A DNA stretch of 64,000 bases from Panorpa germanica. Its lineage: Eukaryota; Arthropoda; Insecta; Mecoptera; Panorpidae. The translations under genes were made by a program, and so were the position numbers. The stretch covers positions 24,791,034 to 24,855,033 of the forward strand of contig OY783205.1 of NCBI GenBank assembly GCA_963678705.1. Direction: 5' to 3'. The notes beneath the pieces are model-generated. The model saw only the letters and a list, made by a program, of their open reading frames with translations. It was not told where the DNA came from and did not search any database. Shown one piece after another: positions 35,875 through 46,911 of the stretch (its first letter is position 1; each line of letters starts with the position of its first letter).

Positions 35875-36498
35875 TGGGCTTGTGTCCTATGTCTTAATTT
35901 CTATAAAAGTGTACTATATATTGATAAAGTGGGTTAGTAGAACCTCAAATGTCTAATTATTTTTTAATAACTCCTTATATTTCAGGAGATATTAACAATT
36001 AAAAAAGTCATTTTTTCTCTTTAATTATTAAAGGGATTCAACGTTGAACACATTCCAAATGCATGTGACATCACAACCGCTGCAACCTTACAGCTCATAA
36101 ATCTCTGCTATATGTATTTATATATCAAAATATCAAATATTATTTACAGCTATTTCAAGGAAGAATAAAATTTCAATATTATGTCTGCCGTAACAGGGTT
36201 AAATAAAATAAAAACTTACTATTCTTTGACTTGACTTGATTATTTGACTATCAACAGCTACAAAACATTACCACAACACTGACCTACTTAACAAATAACT
36301 GACGTTAAAATGCCTTTCACGTCATAAAAATATGGCTGACCATTTCTAGCGGTAAAATTACAATTCAAATTTTTAATTGCTATATCTCCGTCAACATTTA
36401 GATATTTAATAATTATTACACAAACGCATACATTTATTAACATCAATTTTAATCAACAATTGAAAAGTCGACCACTAAAAAATGAGGACGCAAGCCCA
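35875..36498 (+). mobile_element. MITE family M1, inserted in an older repeat
   Basis: 624 bp with ends TGGGCTTGTGTCCTATGTC and GAGGACGCAAGCCCA. It interrupts a short dispersed repeat: 35834-35874 continues in 43203-43262 without the MITE, so the empty site can be read. Confidence 0.9.
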
Positions 36499-37444
36499 TT
36501 TTGAATATATTTGTATAATCAAAACATCAAATTTTTCTTACATGTTCTGTCCCTTTTTCACACTAGTTTTTACATAAGTTTGTTTCTATAATATAGAACT
36601 TCTATCTACAGTAATAAACTAAATTTAATACATTTGACACGTGCCACTGCTAATTCCAATACAGCTTTTAGTTTATACATTTTATTATATTTTTGGGACT
36701 CTATTTCAAGGGTTAGGCCCATTTTTATAACTTATTTGCTTTACAACTTTGACCGTATTTGATAATAATATATTTAACGACATTTTTATTATGTTATTAG
36801 TTATAATTACCTATTTAACTAGTTAATATAACAAAAATAAAAGTTTACTGACCCTTTAAAGAGCCACCATAAAAAATATAGGTCATAAAATATTTATGTA
36901 TAATCAGATATAGTGTTATATGAATGGTTTATATAGTTAAACAAGAAGACTACATATTAATCCTTCATTTTTAGAGTAAAACTTTGAAAATGTTTGATGA
37001 AATTACGAAAAACTACTATAAAAAGTTTCAATGTCAAAACGGACGTTATTAAATAGGTAATAATATTATTTATTGCAGTCATTTTCGTATTTTATGTTTG
37101 GCCAACTTTTTTTTAACCTTATTAAAGGTAATAAACCTTAATTCAAACAATTTTATGATTAGGGTATGTGTAATAAACCTAGGTTCAAATTTGGTAAGGG
37201 TTTTATTTAGTTTACTTCGAATTTCATTGCGGACATAGTGCCGGTTACTTTACTCATAGTTAGTTAAAACTTTAGTTAAAGAGAAACTACGGTAAATTGT
37301 TCGGCCGTTTCAGTTTCTGCTACAAAATTACTGTTATTTTTCCAAAATTATTTATTTATATTTTTTTTAAATTTACGCACTTCTATTTCGCTCGAAATCT
37401 ACCATTTATTTTAATTAGGCTCTGTATTGTGTAATATCCAATGC
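36499..37444. other. No gene seen
   Basis: AT-rich, nothing supported. Confidence 0.55.
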
Positions 37445-37835
37445 CCCGCTACCAGCGAGACAGTTTTCTTGTCAAGATACAAAACAAAAACAAGTTGGTT
37501 TTATTTCAAAACAGTTCTGTTTTTCGAAAACAGACTGTTCACACTGACTGACACACTGAACAGGCTGGTTTTGTTTTTAGTTTTTTTCTGTATGTCCCAT
37601 AAAAATTATAAACATGATAAACAACAAATGACAAGTGCAAATGGTCACAAAAAAACAAAACAGCGTGTTCAAACCAAACAAACTAAAAAACAACAACAAA
37701 TGTGTTTTGATTACAAAAACAGTTTTTAAAGACAAAAATGTTTTAAGAACTGTCTGTTTGGTGTAAACATTTTTGTTAAAAAAAAAAACGTTTTTGTTCG
37801 TGTTATATTGAACTGTCCCTCTAGTGTGAAACCGG
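37445..37835. mobile_element. Candidate MITE M5
   Basis: The ends are imperfect inverted repeats (CCCGCTACCAGCGAGACAG and CTGTCCCTCTAGTGTGAAAC then CGG), flanked by CAATGC on both sides (37439-37444 and 37836-37841). The interior is rich in AAAACA-type runs and has open frames on both strands that are low-complexity. A related end occurs at 38751-38768. Confidence 0.55.
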
Positions 37836-39567
37836 CAATGCTGCTGTAAACGATTTTCATTCTCATCTCGCTTCTCTTCCATGATTCATTCAATAAATTC
37901 CATGCGTTGCATGTTTGCCTATTAATTACAATTACAGTTAAAATTTTACAAAATATAGTCATGAATTTGTTAAAAAATGATATATAATAAATTGTCAACT
38001 AGCATTTGACAAAGACATATTTTAAATAGATTAAAAAATGTCATTAAAAATAAACAGTATATTGTATTCCATGTTAGCATATACTCGTATGTATGTATTA
38101 GGTGTATGAACAAAAAACAAAAAACAAAATGAAACGTGGATTTAAGCGGACAGATTGACGTATATCATTTTATTTCGAAAAACGCTGATAAAACTCAGGG
38201 CTAGAGAAATGAAATAAAACATTTAAATGAAATGGGCAAAATCCAACTGTTTAAAAATTCATATGGTTTTAACGTGAACGCGAGCTGTCAATGGGTTCTG
38301 TGAGTGAAGTCAATTCATTCATTCTGATTTTGTATTGTGTTAGTATGTTTTGATAGCGGAGAGAGAGTGAGGATGAAAAGGGGGAGGACGTAGGTTTGAT
38401 ATTATGTACAATTATTATCGTATGTTATCACACACCCCATTGGATGTCGGTTTTGGAGTCTATAGCTTTAGGGGATTCAAATTGTAAACAATAATAGCAA
38501 ACATACATTCATACATATCTGTATATACATAATAGCTTCGGGACTCCTAAATTTCACGTGTTTAGAAAGAGACAAACCCACGGTAACAATTTAAAGTGTT
38601 TTTTTCTTATGAATTAATGTTGCTAAAAGTTGCAAGTCGCTACAGTCCTAAAGTAACGCTGTTTTCGAAAAACAGAACTGTTTTAAAATAAAACAAAACA
38701 TGATTTCGTTTTGTTTTTTGACAACAAAACTGTTTTTAAAACTGTCTCTCTGGTATGAAACCAGCATTACATTACGTGACAAAAGTTTACTGAAAGATTT
38801 TTTATTTATTTAATGCTTATGTAAGTTAAACTTCGATACGTAATATTATGTAAAAAATATTATGTTAAATAATACATATATTCACGTTTTGTATTTAGCG
38901 GGTCATACCCAAATTAATTCCATCAAAACAAAAAGCTAAAAGTAGTTAAGACTAAAAAAAGAATCCATTAACATCACAACTCTGCGATGTCAGATTTGAA
39001 ATATGCTTCTCTAAGAGCTCCTCATCTTCTAGTAACCGTCCTCATTTATAACCCCCTCTTCCTTTTTCCACCCTGATCCCTCAATCCCTAGACAACAGCA
39101 AGCAACCCTTGACAATCTGACTGATGGATGTAGACATTTTTGACTTTGCCCTAAATATTTGACAATTTACTGCTGTTGTTTTTTTGTTGTATACAACATA
39201 GACTATAATATAGTCTATTTCTTTCCTTATCATATACATTAAATATAATAGAAAGAGATGTATATATATAAAATGTCAATTCTAATATTGCAAGTGTTAA
39301 TTTTTAAAATTATCTACAGTGTCGTAGATTTTGGTGGGGGAGGAGGATTAAATAAATACGTTAAGTCTATGAATTAAACATAAGCGGTGTTATATATATT
39401 AACTTGAAGAATTAAGAGGATTTATTATTTTAAAGCTTAAGGAATTTTATTTAAAAGATAAAGAAAATTTAGATTACGTAGCTCAGATTTTAAGAAGTTC
39501 AAGATGTGCTTCATTTTTGTATTTTCGAGGTAAAACGTATGCAGTGTAAAGTACCTATGCCCACCTA
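37836..39567. other. No gene seen apart from the M5 remnant
   Basis: AT-rich. CAGTGTCGTAGATTTTGG at 39318 looks like a hAT 5' end, but no partner was found. Confidence 0.5.
38640..38768. mobile_element. Candidate MITE M5, deleted copy
   Basis: Ends AACTGTCTCTCTGGTATGAA then ACCAGCATTA, like the right end of 37445-37835. The left part shares GCTGTTTTCGAAAAACAGAA with the interior of that copy. About 130 bp remain. Confidence 0.5.
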
Positions 39568-39942
39568 CCCAGTAAACAATTTGGTGAAGTGTCCTATTTG
39601 GTGAAGTTCGAGTCACTCGTACAATTCTATTCTAACGCTTTACAAGTTCTCTACCTGTCACAGATTTTGTGTTAGTTTTTCATAATAATATTCTTTCTTT
39701 TTCCAACATCATTCAATAAGTATTTCTGTTTCTTTCCCACATGGGTATATTTTTATTATCCGGGCATAAATCATAAACCTACTCCGCTTTTAATTCAGCA
39801 GTGAACCGTCGTTGCAATGTCTGTAGCTCATAAAAAGGACCTTTCCTTTGAACGACTGAATAGAAAACGAACACGTTCCAGACAAAAAATTCATGATATG
39901 TAATAGAAATTAAGTAGAATTTACTCCAAAATGTTTACTGGG
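39568..39942 (+). mobile_element. MITE family M2, long subtype
   Basis: 375 bp with ends CCCAGTAAACAATTTGGTGA and CTCCAAAATGTTTACTGGG, flanked by TA on both sides, as for Tc1/mariner-type elements. The interior differs from the short copies but matches the inverted copy at 49663-49952 (TGTCTGTAGCTCATAAA and CGACTGAATAGAAAACG). Confidence 0.85.
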
Positions 39943-40191
39943 TAGTAAACATTTTGGAATCACTTTGACATCATATTGAAGATGCGTTATGATTTTTTTG
40001 TCCAGAAAGAGTTCATTTATAGTTCAGTTTCTCACATTTTTTCATATAAAATGTCTACTTTATCGGCTACAAATGGCGAAATTACTCCACCTGGAATACA
40101 AATGAAGGTAAAGTTGATGCGAACTATAATTGAAGTGAAATAGTGATAGAAAAGTCACTAAATAGGGCACTTCACCAAATTGTTTACTGGG
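39943..40191 (-). mobile_element. MITE family M2, short subtype, abutting the long copy
   Basis: Begins TAGTAAACATTTTGGA directly after the preceding copy's GGG and ends CACCAAATTGTTTACTGGG. The interior is the reverse complement of 55768-56021. The first CCC of its TIR appears lost at the join. Confidence 0.85.
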
Positions 40192-40366
40192 CAGTGCCGT
40201 ATTAATGATGTAGATTAAAGGGCCTTCATTATTTTAAAGAAGTTCTAGGGGTATATGTTGTTTTTTTTTCCCTAGAATTTAAGGCGATTTCAACAACAAG
40301 ATTATATTCGCTGAATTAATTTCTTTTAATTAAATTTGGTTTATGATATATATATCGTTAAGGAAT

Positions 40367-40828
40367 TCAAGCACTTTTTAATTTTTTTGAAAGTATGTCC
40401 TTTGTCCTGTGTTTTGTTTTTTGCGTTTGATATTGTGGGGAGGTCATTAGTAGATGATGGACTGTTATTTGTGTCTGACAGTTGCTGCACTGCGGAGCTT
40501 TTGTTTTACTGATTAGATATTGATGCGTCAATGTCGTATGTCCTGTTCTTAGTCTGAAGATGGTTTTTTCGAATTGTCTATTGCTTTGATAAGAAGTTTC
40601 CCACTTCTTTGTATTTTCTTTAATTAGTCTCAATTTGTTGTTACTCATTTGCGTCCAGCACTGGTTTTGAATTTGCCTCATACCCTTTTTATACCAGTCT
40701 ATTAAATCTAAATGTGATATGTCGGAGACTGCAGTTCCTTCTATAGCAGCCAACTTGGCAGCTTCATCTGCTGACTCGTTAGAATAGTAGTCACCTTTAC
40801 CGCGGATAATAGCATTGAGTCTGTCCAA
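40367..40828 (-). pseudogene. LINE ORF2 C-terminus (RNase H end plus zinc region), family B
   Basis: A 153-residue open frame. Residues 11-30 (GKGDYYSNESADEAAKLAA) match the end of the RNase H domain in I/R1/Jockey-type LINEs, where G.xGNExADxxAKxA is typical; the expected GNE is YSNE here. Residues about 84-134 contain FRLRTGHTTLTHQYL, then CSNCQTQITVHHLL followed by TSPQY where LEC(P)xY is usual, so the last zinc-binding Cys appears to be Ser. The RT and endonuclease parts are missing. A 5'-truncated, inactive copy; no other copy of this family was seen. Confidence 0.75.
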
Positions 40829-42050
40829 GAAACCTAATCTAATTCCTCTGGATCACACTTCCTAGAGGGTCGTCCCTTGTCTCCACGAGCCGCTCCTGTT
40901 GTTCTATTAACTTAACCTTTAGATATTTGACATTTTCAAGTAAATTAAAAAAAATATATATCTTATAAAATTCTTGAAAACTGTCAAACGATATTTCTTA
41001 CATGTTCCAAGTAATTACTTTCAACAAAGTAAGACATATTACCAATTTAGGTTTCTGTATTTTTATTTTTTTTAAGCAACGGGTGGTAGTAACAACTAGA
41101 AGCTGAAACACCACGCGCCCTTGTTGTTTTTTTCACCATTGCCCGGGGCAACATGGATACTAAACATACGGTAGCAGGGCCCACTTAATAGTTTTATTGT
41201 TTTACGACGATCGTAAACAAAATTGTTCTTTGTATCTTTGGTTTAAGGGTAGCGAGAGGGGAGGATGAGGTGAAGCCATCAACCTTACCAGAAACCAAAC
41301 ATTTTATTACTCTATAAATTGTGCTGACAATTGTCATGTTATTTTTGTATATATTTTATATACAAAATCTAAAACCTGTGCGAGTTAAATAGACATTAAT
41401 GACGTAATGTTTTGTCCAGAGTCATCTGTTGTTCAATAGGCTATACTTGTGTGTGTTGTTTTTATTGTCAGGTATTTAACTACCCTGTAAATCAATTAAA
41501 TACGTAGGATATAGTCATAAAGTTGTAATCACAGGTGCTACTATAGCTACCAATAGTAAAATTTTATCTATTATCTAAATATATATATATATATATGTTA
41601 AAAGTGAAGATATTAAAATATCATATTAGACTTATATTGAAATATAACTACATAACAAGATAGGGTTAATTTAATATGTTATCCCTTTCTTTTTCTGTCA
41701 CACTTCGTAATACTTTCAACCCCTTTAAACATCACGATCACACCTCTTCTTTATTAATAAAATAACTCCTTTTTCTAATCTATAATCAAACATATTTGTT
41801 TGGGTTAAACTCTATGCTTTGTTTAGTAGGAAGATGAAAGATGTTTAGTAGAAGATGAAATCTTTTCAAAAGATCGCTTAGAAATGAAACACCTATGTTA
41901 ATTAAAAGAGACACTTTTGTACAATAGAAGCTCGTTGATTCACATTCTATAATTAGGCATGTTCAATAATTCAGTACCGATTCAGTCGCTCACGTTATGC
42001 TTTTTTCGGATGGATTCTAGCGTTTGTTTGTTTTTTATTATAACTGTAAA
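40829..42050. other. No gene seen
   Basis: 40829-40920 may be further LINE family B sequence. The rest is AT-rich, with a short TA tract near 41580. Confidence 0.5.
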
Positions 42051-42329
42051 GAGCCATCCATAAATTGCGTCACATAAATTTCCTGCTACTCTGACCTCCC
42101 CCCCCCCCCCCTCGTCACATTTTATGATTATTCATTTTTTTGTGACATTTTATAGTTTTTAAAATAAATGACCTTAACAAATTTTGCATATATTTTATAC
42201 TGCATGTAACGTTTCTGACCCCTACCCCCTCCCCCCTTTTTGTCATATTTTTTTACAATTTCCAGATATCATCTCCCCCCTCCTCACCCTTCTCGCTTAC
42301 GTATGACGTACGTAATTTACGGATGGCTC
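42051..42329. mobile_element. MITE M4 (GAGCCATCCATAAATT ends)
   Basis: 279 bp. The left end is GAGCCATCCATAAATTGCGT and the right end ACGTAATTTACGGATGGCTC, imperfect inverted repeats of about 22 bp. TAAA occurs just outside the left end and one base outside the right end. A C14 tract (42098-42111) and further C-rich stretches lie inside. Similar termini are widespread in insect genomes, as I recall. Confidence 0.8.
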
Positions 42330-43202
42330 CTAAACAGTACTGTTAAATTTTCTCCTAAAATGATTAAAGTATATGTTTTAATCGTTTGCACGGATTGTGG
42401 AGCGTCTACTTTTTTTCATTTATCATACTTGAAATTTGCACATAGTTTATTAATACTAAATTAAAGTTGGGTATAGAATCTGGGTTTAACTATTAGACAC
42501 TCTTGCTTGTAATTGCGTAATTAAATGCGTATAGTGTAGGTTTAGTAGGTGTAGGCATAGTTAGAGCAGTGCGCTTTACAGCAGGTGAAATGTTATTATA
42601 GTAGTGAGACGCAGGAAGGTTCACTTCTCTTCCCAGCTGTGAAACGGATGATGTACAATCTATAGAAAATAATATGTTGTTATAATTATTATTGTTATTA
42701 TTAATATAACAATATTATATATAAAAAGATATATATATATATATATAGATATATATATATAACAGATTTAGAAAGCTGATAGTGACTGATAAATGTAATA
42801 AAAATGGCTACACGTGCCTGTCATTCACGTGGACTGCCCTCGACAACATCATTTGAATAACATGTCATGTCACACTTTTTCTAAAGCTTACACAATATTA
42901 CAACAATTACAAAATAAAGTTGTACACAATAAGGGGCTTGGTTGAATGCTAAACTATATGTATACGTATATATAGAATACATCACAAAGCGCTTTCGTCT
43001 GCTTTGAATGTGATCCTGATATTATTAAAATTATAGGTGGAGCTGTTGGGCGGAAATCACCGCCCCTTCCCGGTTCGAAATTCATTTCAACCGAAACCAA
43101 AATCCTGTAGAATCTAGAAGGGAAGTTCACTGTAGTATATATGTACTTGGAACTGCATTTTCTAGTGGTGTCAATAGGTTGTATATACATGCATATGTTT
43201 CT
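42330..43202. other. No gene seen
   Basis: Contains interrupted (TA)n around 42730-42762. The 92-codon minus frame at 42954 lacks any known motif. Confidence 0.5.
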
Positions 43203-43262
43203 GTTAGCAAAAGTCGAAAAGTAGTCCGTCAATTGACTTGAAATTTTGATACAATGTTGAAT
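43203..43262 (+). repeat. Short dispersed repeat R9, uninterrupted copy
   Basis: GTTAGCAAAAGTCGAAAAGT then AGTCCGTCAATTGACTTGAA, running on as ATTTTGATACAATGTTG. Provides the empty site for the M1 insertion at 35875. Confidence 0.7.
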
Positions 43263-43448
43263 TCGATATGCACATGTTTTCGATATACGCAGTTGATCGT
43301 CCTGCGTTTTCTTTATTTGTATTTATCTGTGTGTGTGTGTCTTTTATTTACTTTTCCATTCTTTTCATATTACATTAATAATTGCGATTACAAATGTAGT
43401 CAAATTTTGCCATAAGTTATAGAGGGGGGGGGGGGATTTAGGTTTCAA

Positions 43449-43883
43449 CTCTTTCTTTACATAAATGCCGAGGTAACGCTGTCGAGTTTTTTTAATATTT
43501 ATAATTTTAATGTATTTTAAAACAAAGATTCTTATTTTTTTCATGAAAAATCGGTATTTTAACTTTTAAATGCTGTAAAAAATTGAAAAATTAATAAAAA
43601 AAGAAAGACTCGACAGCGTTACCTGCAAAAACTTATCAACTAATGAAATCATTTTGGTTTTTGGATTTCAGAAAATCCAGTGATGAGTTATGAGTGACAC
43701 CGCAATGTTACTTTTTTTTTGTGACGTCTGCGGAGATTCGCTGTCAATGTCTCATTTCTTCATATTTATTTATGAAAATTTTACAAAGTATTCTTCAAAT
43801 GTTATTTTATCATGTAGTAATTATATATTAACTGTGTCGTCAGAAAACATTATCGAAAATATGCTTCTTTTTTATCGTTTTGA
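43449..43883 (-). repeat. Dispersed repeat R3, copy 3, inverted
   Basis: The reverse complement of copy 2: ACTCTTTCTTTACATAAATG, then the TIR element, then ACTTATCAACTAATGAAATC through to TTTTATCGTTTTGA. The plus-strand frame from 43690 (LFIYENFTKYSSNVILSCSN-like) is the shared frame, here with a 12-base deletion that keeps the frame. Confidence 0.85.
43471..43624. mobile_element. Small MITE M3, copy 2
   Basis: 154 bp with inverted ends AGGTAACGCTGTCGAGTTTT and GACTCGACAGCGTTACCT. The 17-bp ends are near-perfect. The interior is AT-rich and differs in length from the 20120 copy. Confidence 0.8.
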
Positions 43884-44465
43884 CTTATTGTTTGTAAAGT
43901 ATAATACTTTTTGTGTTTTATTGTGACATATAAATAATAGTTCTTCCGTCTGCAGACTGCTTTAATTATAAATTTGACATTCTTAATTGTACATCTACAT
44001 ATGCTGACTAAAACGCCACTTTAATTATAGTTTTGACAATAATGAATTATTGTCATTATCATATTTAGCATAAGGTTACATGTCACAAAAATATTAAAAT
44101 AATTAAACTATTTTAATTTGCATATAATTAACTAAGTAAAACCATAATGTTGTGTCAAGAATCCTCTGGAGATCCCAGTTCACATTAACCATACGTTACT
44201 CAGATGAACTCGGTGTATGTTAACTGTACTCGTATACGTTCCATCATTTGTCATATTACTGTCACAACGTGTTATTTCTTGACAGTTACGTTTATTATTT
44301 TTAAATATTAATTATAACTCTCAGTTATATATAGCTGTAGGAAGTTGTTTAATAACTGGCGTCTATGTTCTCTTAGAAATAAAATAATAAATAAAAAATA
44401 AAGTAATCCTTAGTATTTGCCAAAACTATTGTTCGAAATTAGATTATATATTTTGGTGGACAACA
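43884..44465. other. No gene seen
   Basis: AT-rich, nothing supported. Confidence 0.55.
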
Positions 44466-44700
44466 TTATAATCTGCAAAATATCCATACGGTACCTTTAA
44501 GACTTTGCCCTCGCTTCCCTGTTTCTCTCAACACAGATGTGTCGGTCTCATCAGCTCCAATGATGGTAACATCTTTACTAAACGGTCCACGGGTTCGCCT
44601 AAGCGACCTAGCCCACCATACATCTTCCAACAGCTGAGATTCTTCAATAATGCAAAACACAAAACGTTTAAACTAAGAGGTCAGGGTCAGAGGTGTTTAG
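44466..44700 (-). other. GC-richer island with open frames, unassigned
   Basis: This stretch has distinctly more G+C than its AT-rich surroundings. A 64-codon frame is open on the minus strand (44660-44466; contains DVWWARSLRRTRGPF and VTIIGADETDTSVL), and another on the plus strand from 44505. The third minus-strand reading (MYGGLGRLGEPVDRLVKML) is open for 31 codons, then hits a stop. I recognise no family. It may be an exon remnant, a transposon fragment or a host exon. Confidence 0.25.
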
Positions 44701-45214
44701 CTACGTCATTTATCTTAAATTTATAATAGTTTACTGTTAAACGAAAAGAAATACACCCTTACTATGTTGGATAAAAATAAGGGAAAGTTGTACCATATGC
44801 AAATTATTACAAGTTTAAAATATTGCTTCATGTTTACGAAAGGGAAAGGATTTTTTTACCTTGAAACAAAAGTAAAACCTATGGAATATATTCTATAATA
44901 CGGTTAGAAATTGAAACTTAATATCTTTCTAATACACGGGCGAGAGAAGAAGGACAAAAGTGGAAGTATAGTTCCAATTACGAGAGTTCGCCGGCGACTT
45001 ATACTTAAAACAAGTTGTGAAGTATAAATTGCCGATATAACTAGAAAGCACTGACTCACTTATTTTTCTATAATGTATATAGAAACGTATTAGATAAAAT
45101 TAATTATCGTATTATAGATTTATACCGCTCTTATAACCTCTTTTAATTATAAGTCGCCACCGAACTCTCGCAATTTGAACTATAAGATCATACGAACGGA
45201 AAATGCAATGTTTG

Positions 45215-45545
45215 GAAGGATAGGGAAAAGATAATAAAGGGTTTGTCGAGAGGAGACAAGGAAGGCAAGAGGTGAGAGAGGGTGTTACAGACAAGAAAGA
45301 AGAAGAAGAAGGAAACGGGGCGAAGGAAGGACGGCAGAAGTAAGGAGAAAGAAAGGAAAGAAGCAGGAGAAACTTTGTAAGCAAAGTGAGTCAGAAGGAA
45401 CGACTGCAAGAGAAGAGAAGAAAGTAGATAGGTAGTGAAAGCAACAAGAGGCAGAGGATGAAGACAAGGATGGAGACTAATATTTAAAAGGAAGAAGAGA
45501 ATTTAAAAAATGTTAAGAAACTGTAAATGAATGTAAAGAGATTGT
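45215..45545 (+). other. Purine-rich stretch
   Basis: Nearly all A and G on the plus strand, ending in AATGTAAAGAGATTGTAAAA. Similar purine bias precedes the zinc region in LINE family A, so this may be a LINE tail fragment, but no conserved motif is readable. Minus-strand frames of Ser, Phe and Leu are low-complexity shadows. Confidence 0.3.
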
Positions 45546-46382
45546 AAAACCTTACTAACAAATATTTCTAACTAAATCTTTGAGAAAAGTACACTGTATG
45601 AAAAAGTTATTGAAGATTTGTGTACCAATTTTTTTTTTAATACTGTAGTATTTTTCCAAAATTATGTAGAACATATTTCTAACATTGTACATTTAAAAAG
45701 ATTCTGGTAAAAATTATAAAAATTAAAGACATATTCTCTTTAATCTTAAATCAAAACCTGACTTACCGGAAATAGGGATCAATGTTTTGTCTACCAAACC
45801 AAACCATTCCTGTGATTCCCGTCACAGTGTCTCCTCCTTAATCTAAGACATATTTCCGCATGTGGTTTAGAACATAACTCAAATTTAAAAATAACATAAA
45901 TTCTGAACAAAATGACCATATGTTGCACATACTGGGGTTTTTTTTTATCATTCATTTTTCAAAATCTGAGTAAATAGGTTGTCAGATGCCAGCGCTTTGT
46001 TGTTATGTTAAGAATGTTGCTGACTAGGGTGCAAGGAGGGTTGGTTTGGTCGTTTGGTGGTGGTTTAGCGCTTAGGTTCCTCTGTATGGTGTTTGTAAGG
46101 ACGCTGAAGGGTGCAGGAAATAATATTTGCGGTTTTAAGGGTTGATTTATTCTTAAAGATATTTTAAAGTGATTTCTTGTTTATTTATTTGTTATTTACA
46201 CATATATTGCACTACATCTAGTATATCTGTTATTTATATTGTGTAAAAGAAATTATCCATAAAAAAAATGTAAATCTCTATGTATTTTTTACTAAGTGGT
46301 TAAACAATCAAAACTTTCCTAATTTCTACACCAATGTTATAAATGTCAAATAAAATCAATATATCTGATTTTATTTTAATTT
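45546..46382. other. No gene seen
   Basis: AT-rich, nothing supported. Confidence 0.55.
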
Positions 46383-46911
46383 ATTTATTTGACCTTTGTT
46401 TTTTATTTGTCATAGCCACCATCAAACATTTTTTATATATATTTAACATGACATTTATAATTCTATTTTACAATTGTCTAAATATTTAAATAATTCACTA
46501 ATTAATCACCTAACAAAAATTTAGTATCAACAGGGAAAGTTTTACTCACATCTATTATTTCTCTATTGAATTTTGATCTTTGTATATTGTAATTTATGCA
46601 TTCAAATATAATGTGATCTAACGTTCTTAATTCGCCACGATGGCATCTATCATCAGATTTAAGATTAGTGTTATACGGATGAATTAGAGTATTGCAATGA
46701 TTACTTTTGATTCTGATTATAGTACTTATAATTTTGCGGGACTTATTTCTGAACCATCTTTTCTTACTTAAATTTGGATGAAACATATAATAATCCCTTC
46801 CTTTTAGCTGACAATTAAGAAGGCAGAAATTTATAAATTCCTTTGCCAATTTATCTGCAATTTCGTTTCCTCTTATTCTACAATGTCCTGGTAATTTTAA
46901 TACAAAATTTC
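46383..46911 (-). mobile_element. 5'-truncated LINE, family C, RNase H end and C-terminal zinc region
   Basis: The minus strand reads FVLKLPGHCRIRGNEIADKLAKEF, the GH.xIxGNExADxLAK end of a LINE RNase H domain. It continues through WFRNKSRKIISTIIRIKSNHC to DRCHRGELRTLDHIIFEC (a CCHC-type zinc region) and ends at 46502. A stop lies just upstream of the FVLK stretch near 46912, marking the truncation point. A six-base deletion relative to the copy at 5940 brings the stop forward after LLGD. The 3' UTR (GATGGTGGCTATGACAAA) is shared with the 5940 copy. Confidence 0.8.

Noticed and set aside
37427..37998. 90-101-codon frames on both strands
   Set aside because: They are low-complexity (AAAACA-type) frames within the M5 candidate, overlapping on opposite strands with no domain.
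45112..45467. Three overlapping Ser/Phe/Leu-rich minus frames
   Set aside because: They are the complement of a purine-rich tract; the composition explains the lack of stops.
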